NCBI GenBank assembly: GCA_040758595.1 | Contig: JBFLVJ010000006.1 | Span: forward strand, 16,125 to 80,124 | Reading direction: 5' to 3' | DNA: 64,000 nt | Source: Bilamarchaeum sp040758595 | GTDB taxonomy: Archaea > Micrarchaeota > Micrarchaeia > Anstonellales > Bilamarchaeaceae | In this document: one piece after another, positions 8,318 through 16,900 of the stretch | How the letters are laid out: the number at the start of each line of letters is the position of its first letter | How positions within the stretch are numbered: position 1 is the stretch's first letter | The notes under the pieces: model-generated | Databases searched by the model: none | The model's input: only the letters and a program-made list of their open reading frames with translations | What the model was told of the DNA's origin: nothing | Translations under genes and position numbers: made by a program

Positions 8318-9666
8318 CTCTTTGCTATCCTCTCGTATTCTTTCGCCAGCTTCCCGGCTTCCGTGGCGCTCTTGGCTTCCGCGAAAAGCCTCACATATTC
8401 CTCTGTACCAGATGGCCTGATGATGACCCAGGAGTCTTTCAGGTCGACACGCACGCCATCCACGGTGATGTGCCCGAGTTTTTTGGTTTTCGCGTATGCG
8501 AGCACGCGCTCGACCAGTCTCTTCTTCTCTTCGGGCCCTCCCGCCTCGATCTTGAGCTTGACGTTGTGGTATTCCGGCACTTCCTTGAGCCATGCGGATA
8601 GCGGCTTCTCGCAGAGCGCTTCCGCCAGCTTCGCCCCGGTCAGGAACCCGTCCTTGGCCAATGAGAGCTTGGGCCAGATGACTCCGCCCACTTCCTCTCC
8701 GCCCATGAACGCGCCTTTGAGCACTTCCTCGCTCAGGTACGGTGCTCCGATGGCGGTATATCTGACTTTCATGCCGAGTCTCTTGGCCACGTCTTCCACG
8801 GCTTTGCTGGTGGCCACTGTGGTGACGACGTCTCCGTGGGGCTTCTCTTTCTTCGCTTTCCAGAGTATCGAGAGGGCATAGACCTTATCGCCTATCACAT
8901 ATGCGCCCTTCTCGTCCACGAAAATGACCCGGTCCCCGTCTCCGTCCCAAGCGATGCCCGCATCAGCATTGCTGGATTTCACGAGGGAGATGAGCTCTTT
9001 CACGTTCGCTTCGGTCGGCTCGCTCGGCCTTCCGGGGAACCTTCCGTCTGGATGGGAGTTTATCGTCGTAATCTCGCATCCGAGCTTCTTGAAGAGCATC
9101 GGGGCTATCATGCATGCGGCCCCGTTGCCGCAGTCGAGGACAATCTTCGGTTTCCTCTTCCTGATGCGCTCCACATCTACGTGCTTCAGTATCTCTTCGG
9201 CGTGCTCCGCGCTCGCCATCTCATATGATGATATCTTGCCGACCTTGTCCCATTCCCCGGGCTTGGCCTTCCCTATCAGCCCCTCGATATCCGCCCCCCT
9301 CTCGCGCGATACCGATACCCCCCTCCCGTCTATCACCTTCAATGCGTTCCACTCGGGGGGATTGTGCGATGCGCTGATAATTATGCAGCCGTCGGCCTTG
9401 AGTTTTTTCACCATCCACTCTGCTGTGGGCGAGCTGGCGATGCCTATATCTATGACGTCGCAGCCGACAGAAGCCAGCCCTGATGAGACCGCGGCCCGGA
9501 GCACGTCGCCAGTTAGCCTGCAGTCCCGTGCCAGCACTATCTTGCCGCGCTTGAAGTATTCGCCGATGGCCTGTGATATCTGGAGCGCCAGGGAAGGCGT
9601 CAATTCATCGAACCTCCCTCTGACTCCATTGGTGCCGAAGTACATGATAGGGATTGGCCTCTTCAT
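8314..9666 (-). CDS. phosphohexomutase (phosphoglucosamine/phosphomannomutase type)
   Basis: The 450-residue enzyme shows all alpha-D-phosphohexomutase signatures: YFGTNGVRGRF near the N-terminus, the phosphoserine loop SASHNPPEWN (Ser100), the metal loop AWDGDGDRVIF (near residue 240) and the phosphate-binding RPSGTEEYVR near the C-terminus. It interconverts 1- and 6-phosphosugars; archaeal members act as GlmM or ManB, and I cannot decide which. The start at 9666 is followed by another possible one at 9645. It is divergent from trm56, with 28 bases between starts, and converges with prs. Confidence 0.93.
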   Translation of the reverse strand: MKRPIPIMYFGTNGVRGRFDELTPSLALQISQAIGEYFKRGKIVLARDCRLTGDVLRAAVSSGLASVGCDVIDIGIASSPTAEWMVKKLKADGCIIISASHNPPEWNALKVIDGRGVSVSRERGADIEGLIGKAKPGEWDKVGKISSYEMASAEHAEEILKHVDVERIRKRKPKIVLDCGNGAACMIAPMLFKKLGCEITTINSHPDGRFPGRPSEPTEANVKELISLVKSSNADAGIAWDGDGDRVIFVDEKGAYVIGDKVYALSILWKAKKEKPHGDVVTTVATSKAVEDVAKRLGMKVRYTAIGAPYLSEEVLKGAFMGGEEVGGVIWPKLSLAKDGFLTGAKLAEALCEKPLSAWLKEVPEYHNVKLKIEAGGPEEKKRLVERVLAYAKTKKLGHITVDGVRVDLKDSWVIIRPSGTEEYVRLFAEAKSATEAGKLAKEYERIAKS

Positions 9667-9694
9667 GATTATAAATCTCTCGTGATGAAAACAG

Positions 9695-10267
9695 ATGATG
9701 GAAATCGAGGTCCTCAGGCTATCCCACAGGCTCCCCCGGGACGAGCGCATATCGACCCATGTCGCGCTGGTGGCCCGGGCTTTCGGAGCATCATCCATCA
9801 CATACACCGGCCAGCACGACTCAGGGCTGGAGGAGAGCGTCAAGCGGATATGCGAGAGGTGGGGAGGGAAGGTCGCTGGCAGCGGGCCGGAAGGCGCGGG
9901 TGCGGCCGGCAGCTGTTTCTCGATATCATATGAAAAAAGCGCGCTCCCATTCATCAAGAAAAAGAAGAAGGAAGGATTCGCGATAGTCCATCTCACCATG
10001 TACGGCCTCCCGGTGCAGGATGCCGTGGGCCGGATGCGGGAGCGGGAAAAGCTTTTGCTGGTGGTGGGGAGCGAGGCGGTGCCGGGAGCGGTCTACCAGC
10101 TGGCCGATTTCAACGTCGCGGTCACCAGCCAGCCGCACAGCGAGGTAGCCGCATTGGCCATCACGCTCGATCGGATCATGGAAGGGAAGGAGCTGGAGCG
10201 CACCGGTTTCGGCGGGAAAGTCGAGATAATCCCTTCTGAACGCGGGAAGAACGTCAGGCAGTCGTGA
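9695..10267 (+). CDS. tRNA (cytidine-56-2'-O)-methyltransferase Trm56
   Basis: The 190-residue SPOUT-type protein matches the archaea-specific Trm56 family: LRLSHRLPRDERISTHVAL near the start, AIVHLTMYG (near residue 104), VVGSEAVPGAVYQLADFNVA and SQPHSEVAALAITLDRI. It 2'-O-methylates C56 in the T loop of tRNA. This is one of the clearest archaeal markers in the window. Start is 9695 or the adjacent ATG at 9698. The stop codon lies inside a perfect inverted repeat (10261-10296). Confidence 0.93.
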   Translation: MMEIEVLRLSHRLPRDERISTHVALVARAFGASSITYTGQHDSGLEESVKRICERWGGKVAGSGPEGAGAAGSCFSISYEKSALPFIKKKKKEGFAIVHLTMYGLPVQDAVGRMREREKLLLVVGSEAVPGAVYQLADFNVAVTSQPHSEVAALAITLDRIMEGKELERTGFGGKVEIIPSERGKNVRQS

Positions 10268-10296
10268 GGGGACCGCGTAGCGGCGGGTCTCACGAC
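10261..10296. repeat. inverted repeat at the 3' end of trm56
   Basis: GTCGTGAG (10261-10268) and CTCACGAC (10289-10296) form an 8-bp perfect stem around a further self-complementary core (GACC with GGTC). The TGA of the Trm56 gene (10265-10267) lies in the left arm. There is no strong T-run directly after it, so termination is not certain. It may be another palindromic unit of the dispersed element family. Confidence 0.5.
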
Positions 10297-10414
10297 CACG
10301 AGGCCGTCCAGGGAAAAACGTCAGACTAGGCCGGCAAGGCTGCATCAGAATGGCCGCCTCCAGCCAATCGATAGTTTTTTATTCCATGGACGATTGGTAG
10401 TCCCGGGGTTTTCT

Positions 10415-10816
10415 ATGTTGGAAGTCATCTCTCTCAATTTCAATGGCGCTGATGTGAGGAAGGACCGGGAAGGCATCCCGGAGGGCATCGAGGTGTCCGT
10501 CACGGTCGACAGCATCACGAAGCAGGGCGACGAGGAGCTCATCGTCAACTGGACATATGCGGTCGATTACAAGCCCGATATCGGCGCGGTGAGGCTCACC
10601 GGAGACGCGCTCTGCCGCGACACCCCGTCCAACATAGAGAAAGTCATCAAGGCGTTCGAGAAGGACAAGGAGTTCCCGGCCGAGCTGGGGACCGACGTGT
10701 TGAACATGATAAACGCGAACGCCAGCATCAACTGCATCTTCATAATCAGGCCCTTCAACCTCTTCCCGCCGTTCACCCCGCCGTTGCTGGGGGGAGCTGA
10801 GAAACCAGAGAAGTAA
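10415..10816 (+). CDS. hypothetical protein, SecB-like fold possible
   Basis: The 133-residue protein starts at ATG 10415 (MLEVISLNFNGADV). It has alternating strand-like segments (EVSVTVDSITKQ, ELIVNWTYAVDYKP, IGAVRLTGDALC), then a helix and a conserved-looking end, NLFPPFTPPLL. That order (four strands, helix, Pro-rich tail with LPPF-like motif) recalls SecB-like chaperones and their archaeal relatives, but I cannot confirm it. It stands alone between trm56 and the giant gene. Confidence 0.6.
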   Translation: MLEVISLNFNGADVRKDREGIPEGIEVSVTVDSITKQGDEELIVNWTYAVDYKPDIGAVRLTGDALCRDTPSNIEKVIKAFEKDKEFPAELGTDVLNMINANASINCIFIIRPFNLFPPFTPPLLGGAEKPEK

Positions 10817-10821
10817 CTCCC

Positions 10822-10930
10822 GTGGTTTCCGGTCTTTGGTTTCCAGTCCTGTTTTTTCCGAGTTCCCAGTCCGGACCTCCGGCTCAGCTAACCTACCATA
10901 TCGAAACCCAAAACCCTGAATGCAAGACCT
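10822..10930. repeat. dispersed repeat copies in opposing orientation
   Basis: The intergenic region between the 133-residue protein gene and the giant gene contains GGTTTCCGGTCTTTGGTTTC followed by CAGTCCTG in plus orientation (about 10824-10851), then GAGTTCCCAGTCCGG, and, from about 10905, the complementary form CGAAACCCAAAACCCTG. The second arm reaches the stop codon of the giant gene at 10929. The arms could fold back on each other at transcript level and end both convergent transcripts, but that is inference. Confidence 0.5.
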
Positions 10931-13900
10931 ACCACTTGGCCGTCACGCTGAACATGACACCCCAGGCGGTCTTGCCTTTTATCGCCCGAAGGGATTGTAT
11001 GTACGTGGGCAAGTAGTTCGGCGCGTGGACGCCGGGCTGCTCTGTCCCCACACCGACATTCCAGAGGCCCTTGTAGCCCAGGGCTCCGAAGTACATCTGG
11101 ACCGGCCTGACCGCGCTTGCGCTCGTCACGGTGAGACCATACCCGATTCCGGTCCTGAAGACCGGTTCGGTCCTCTTGGCGTAGAGCGCCGTGCTTGCAG
11201 GCGTCCATGTCTGCGAGCCTGCCTCGAAGAAGAAATCGAATTTCTGCTGTTTGCTGGTGACGACGTTCATTCTGGACCAAGTTATGCCTATGCCGCCGGT
11301 GGTCCTGGAGAGCTTGTCGAAGCTGTCGCACCTGCCGTCGGTCAATGTGCTGCAGGCCTCCCTCATCTCCGTGGCGTTCTTGAAGACGTCCTTGCTGGTG
11401 AAGACCGCTTTCTTGGTCAGCTGGTTCACGAACACATATCCATACCAGCTCTCGTCCAGGGTGGATGTCTGCTCGGTCTTGAGCCTCCCTGAGAATGTCA
11501 CGGTCCAGTTCTCCCAGCGCTCCTGGGCGTACTGCCTCCTTCCGTAAATTGCTCCTGCTAGCAGCTCGAACTTGTGGTTTTCCATGACCTTGACCAGGCC
11601 GCCCACTGTGAAATTGCCCGCCGCATCGTGGTATCTGAGCTCCGAGGGTTTGAGCGGAACGGTGACTCCGCCGATTATCTTCCATGCGGAGAGATATCTG
11701 AGCCTCTTGTCTCCGGCGAAACTGAGCCTGTACTTGTCGCCGACCTTCGCAACAGTGACGCGCATGATGTCGCTTCCTATGAGCTTGCCGCTCTTGATCC
11801 ATTCCCTGGCATCCCTGTGGTCGCCTATTATGAGCGATGCGCTGGTGCCGGGCCTGAGCCTGGCCACCGAGTGGAGGACGTAGAACGTCTTGCTCCTGCC
11901 CTTGGAGGTCTTGAGGTGCTTGGCCAGCCCGACGCTGTAGAGCTGCGGCTGGATGCCTTCTTTCGTCGCGGCCTGCGAGTCGCATCCGAAGATGACGTCG
12001 ACCATGTTCTGCTGGAAGAGCGTCTGCATCTCTTTCCCGCTCAGCATGCTTCCGGTGGCGCTAGCTCTCATGGCGACCTTGGTTATCTTCTCCGCGGTGC
12101 TTCCCTTCACCGTCGCCTGCTTCTCGAACTCGGCCTTCATCTTATCGGGCGGGAGCATCATCCAGGCGAGCGATGAGCTGTTGCTGGAAATGATCTGCAC
12201 CAGGTCGCGCTTGTATCTCTTGAGCATCCTCTCGCGGCCGTCCGGCGTCCTGAGCGCCAGGTATATCTCCCGCACCGTCTTGGCTTCGTCAAGCGTGACC
12301 TTGGCGGCGCCGATCTCCCGTCCTGGGAGGAAAAGCAGAATGTTGCGGACGACGCTATCCCTCCTCTTCATGGCCTGCAGGCTCTTCCTGATGTCCTCTG
12401 CGGGTCTGACCATCCAGCTCATGGACCCCATGTCCTTCTCTACGAGCCCGACAAGCCTGCTGCCATACGAGGATGCGAGCCTCTGCTTGTCTCCGCCGGC
12501 CCCTACCGTCGTGTAGATGTCTCTGAGAGCCGAGAAGGCGTCCGGCGTGCCGGAGACTGTCACGTGCCTCTGGTAGAGGTGGGCGTTTATCGCGGGCCAT
12601 CGGGTAGTCCCGATGCCGGCTGTCACATCTAAGAATTCCGTCTGCTTGTTGGTGATCCCGAAAGTGCCGCTCGTGGTGTCCTCGGCTACGATGACTTTGG
12701 GGTAGGTGTACCCGTAGCCGCCCACCTCCATCCATGCCTTGGCAGGCCTTCCGAACACGAACACCGATTTGAGGTTCACATAGCTCTGCTCGTCGCCGCT
12801 GATGTTCGCGCCGCCGAACACGTAGACGCCGACCTTCTGGCCGTCGTATCCGTAGCCTAGGGAGAAGTTCCATCTCTCCTTGTCGAATATGCCTTGGAGG
12901 CTGGTGGCGAGGCCTGAAAGTATCGCCGCCTGGTTCTCGGGGTTCTGCTGTATCTGCTGCATGGCCTGGTCTATGAGCTTGTAGCTCTCCCCCCACCTGG
13001 GGACCTTCTGCGCGCCCATCAAGAGGCCGTGCCTCTTGGCCCAGTACATGAGCAAAGCCGATGCGAAGTGCTCCTTCTTGTATGCGCTCTTGTCCGTGGT
13101 GTATGTGCCGTCCGGGTTCCTGACCACGAAATCCTCGAGCCTGGAGTACATGTAGTTGAGCGCGATGAGGTAGCCCATATCCCGGGCCTTGTTCTCCGAC
13201 CATTTGTGGGCGCCCACGAACGCGTTCTTGCTTGTCGCATAAAGGTTGGTGGCAGCCGTGTCGAGCATCATGAACTCCCTGAGGAGGTCCACTGTGCTGT
13301 AGCCCGCGGTCAATCCAGCCCCGTGGGTCGTCTTGCCGCGCGTCCATTCCACCTTGGCGGAGACGCCTGCGGTCGCCGGATAGCCGCCGACAGCACGTAT
13401 CTCGAACTGGTAGCTGCCGGGCGAGAGGCTCACCCTCCTCCACATAACCTCTGCGGTGGTGCTCGCTGTCTTGGTGTTTGTTATCCTTGTAGGGTCGTTA
13501 GGATCGGTTGTGACTGTCTCAGAGCCGCGGTAGAATCCCGCATAGACGTCCCTGTGCTTGCCGCTGCCAAGAAGCCTCGTCACCGCGGCTCCGACGGCCT
13601 GCTCTGCGCTGACCGGGGTCATGGTGCTCAGGTTCCTCACCAGCTGGCCCAATGCGAGCGTGGAGAACGTCTCCCCGCCTCCTGTGGGTATGGTGAATCC
13701 TACTGCCGCGCCGTTGAACCCACCTGCCGCTCCATTGTCGCTGAGCATCTGTTTGCCCAGGAACTGGAAGGACGCCAGCACGTTCTTGTGGTCCACCCCT
13801 CCGAAGAGCCAGTTGTTCAGCTCGGTCTCTGTCTTCTTCCCGTATGAGAGCTGGTATGTGTTGCCGTACTGGTCTATGAAGTATAATCTGGATTTGAGCT

Positions 13901-16900
13901 CGTGTTTCTTCTCCTGGGTGACGGGCTCTTCTGCCCCTGTGGGCGGTGTGGTCTTCTGTTTCAGTTCGGGTACATACTCCCCGCTGAGATATACTATCAT
14001 CCCCACGCCTTTCTTCTTGGCTATATCTATATAGCTCTCAAGCGCTCCCTTGGCCCTCTCTGCGCTCGGCGTCTCCACAGTGGTCTTCTCCCCTCCGGTC
14101 GGGGTGCTGACCGTCTTGCTGCCTGAGCGGTCGAGCTGGAGATCCAGCTTCAGCATCCTCACCACAGGAAGCCCGCCTGCGGTCATGCCGATTGTGGCCG
14201 CGTGGGTCTGGGTGGTCGCCTTGCTCGTCCCTGCCGGTGTGGTCTCTTCGCTCACAGTACCGCTGCCGGTGTAGGTGACCTGGCCGGCTATCCCGCCCGT
14301 GGTCGTCCTTCCGGCGACCGTTCCGGCGATGCCCCCGCTCTGCTTTCGGGTGCCTCCGCCTTCCGCTTCATAGTATCCTGCCGCGTTGACGTCCCAGCTC
14401 AGCCAGTACGCCTCGTAGTCCTTTGGCATCGGGCCGAAGAGCTGGTTGAGCCTTCTTAGAAGCGTGGATGCTCCGATGGTGTTTATCCGCATCTGTGGCG
14501 GAATCGTGGGTCTGAACGTCTGCCTTCCTGGCGGCGTCAGTTGGAGCCGCATCCTCTCATGGAGTTCGCTCGCTCCAGAGTCCACCGTGAATTGCATAGC
14601 TCCAAGAGAACCGGTCGGGAAGAGTTGGATGTTCGGGGTCAGGTGGAGCGGTTTCGCGTATGAGCCGACAGCGCCTGAGAAATCCTTTCCGAACTGGCTC
14701 GGTTCCCACCATCCGGGCTTCACGCGGTAGAGGTATGGGTTCTCGGTCCCGCCCGTCCCGCCCGCTGCCGTGGGTTCCGGAGTCCTGCGCAGCTCGTCCG
14801 CGAGCTGGGTGTGGTCGAACACGGTCGCCATCACGGGGAGCTTCTTGGCTATATTGGCGAACACCTCGAGGAAGTACTTGCGGTTGACGGCATCGCTGTA
14901 TGCAAGGTCCCTGGTCCCTTCGCCGTACCGCGCGCTGAAGGTCCCGTTGAACGCCTTGATGGCCAGCTGTAGAGCCGTCTCATCCTTGGCGACCTTGAGG
15001 ATCGCCGGGAGCACCTGGAGCAGGAACGGGCCGACTAGATATGGATCCCTGTTGTTGATCGTTATTATGCTCTCCATGGTGAGCACCATGGCGGTCCTGC
15101 CCATGGAGCTGCTGGTGGAGAACTTCTCGAGCGCGACACCGAGATAAAGGGTATCCATTATCGAGAGCTGGTTCCTGATATTGGTGATGTTCTGGTCAGA
15201 GAACTCGCCGGTGGTTATCGTGATGCCGTTGTCGGTGCGCCATGAATTGTAATTGGTCTCCATGGCGGTGAAGAATTCCTTGCCTTTCCGCAGGAGCTCC
15301 TTGCCCTGGGCGCTGTTGAGGAAGCGCACCAAATCATCGGCCGTCGCGAGGGATTTCATCCCGCTCGGGAGGTCCACAGCATACCTGCGCCTCAGGAGGC
15401 TGTAGCTCTGGGCGAGCAGGTCTATGTTGATGAACTGCTTGATGAGGTAATCGTCCTTGCCGAACACCTCGCGGTATTTGTCGACCGCCATCTTGAACTT
15501 CATCCCGACCTCGTCGGTGTTGTTGTTGAAAATCAGCGCGGCCCTCAATGTGAGATATATCTCAGGCAGCTTGGTGCTCATGCCGACCAGGTTCGCCATG
15601 AACGTCGGGCGCTTTGAGGCGTCCGATGCCTTGTAGGCCTGGCGCAGCTGTGAAAGCACGGACGCATCGAGCCTCTTGAGCTCCTCGCTCGTCACCTTCG
15701 CGCTGTCCAGGAACCAGAGGTCCTTCCAGTTCCTCTGCACCAGCGGGACCAGTTGGCCGTATCCGCTCTTGAGCTTGAGGAGGCGATTCTCGTATTCCTT
15801 CCTCACTCCTGCGGGGGCGTCTGAGGGCGGCTTGTCGGCCAATGTCTTATAGATCGTCGCCATGGAATCTGCGAGCAGGGCATCCTCTTTGCTGAACATC
15901 CCTTCGAGCCTGCCCACGGACTTCTGGTATGCCTCTCCATATGCCAGGTAGAGCTTCGTCTTCAACTGGGCAGGGAGCCTTTTGTTCAGCTCCTCTATCC
16001 CGGCTCCTGCCTGGGCGATGCTGTCGAGGGCTGTGAGATTCTGCTCCACCACCTGAACGAATCCTTCGCCGAACAAATCGACCATGGCCTCGCGGTTCTC
16101 GCCGGGTTTGGGTCTCTTGAGCGAATAGTAGCATCTCAGGACGATATCAGCATAGAGCCTGTTCTGCCCCATCGCCAGGTCTTTGACGTCTGTCGAGGGG
16201 CTCTCGAGCAGCTTCAGGTGCTCCATCTGGGCTGTGATGGCATCCACGAACTTCTGGCCGAACCTGTCTATGGCCGCCTTCTTCTTGGCGGCATCCTTGC
16301 TCTTGAGCGCGGCATAGACGCTGTCCAGTGCGAACTTGTAATCCACGGCGCTCATGCCGCTGATGAACTGGTGGAGCCTCGGAGATGCCTTTTTCATTAT
16401 GGCCGAGACCATATCTCGGATTATGGGTTGCTTGCCGGACTTGTCCTCTCCATTGTACCATCCGATGAGCGCGGTGAGGGTGTTCCGATCCGCGCTGCCC
16501 AGCAGTGAGCTGGTCACTGTCCCGGTTCGGATGTCCCCTCCGGTCTGGGCCATGTGGATGGCCGCGAACACCAGCTCCACGGTGTTCTTTATGTCCCTTG
16601 TATTGATTATCGAGGAGTAAAGCTCTTTCCACTCCTTGTTCAGGGCCTCCAGCGCTTCCTTGTCTATGGTGTTTGCCCTGAGCATGATCTTGGCATTCGT
16701 CCTCGCCCAGCGTGTGATGTAGTCGTCTATCACAACCACCGCTGGCTGGAGTATCCTGTATCTCTTGACATGCCTTCTCAGGGCTTCGAGCGACCTTCCC
16801 AGGCTGTTGCATCTCCTGATGAGGTCCCTCCTCTCGCCGACCGCCTTGTCTATGGCCGGGAGCTTGTCGACGTGGTGCCACACTGCGGGCAGCATGAATA

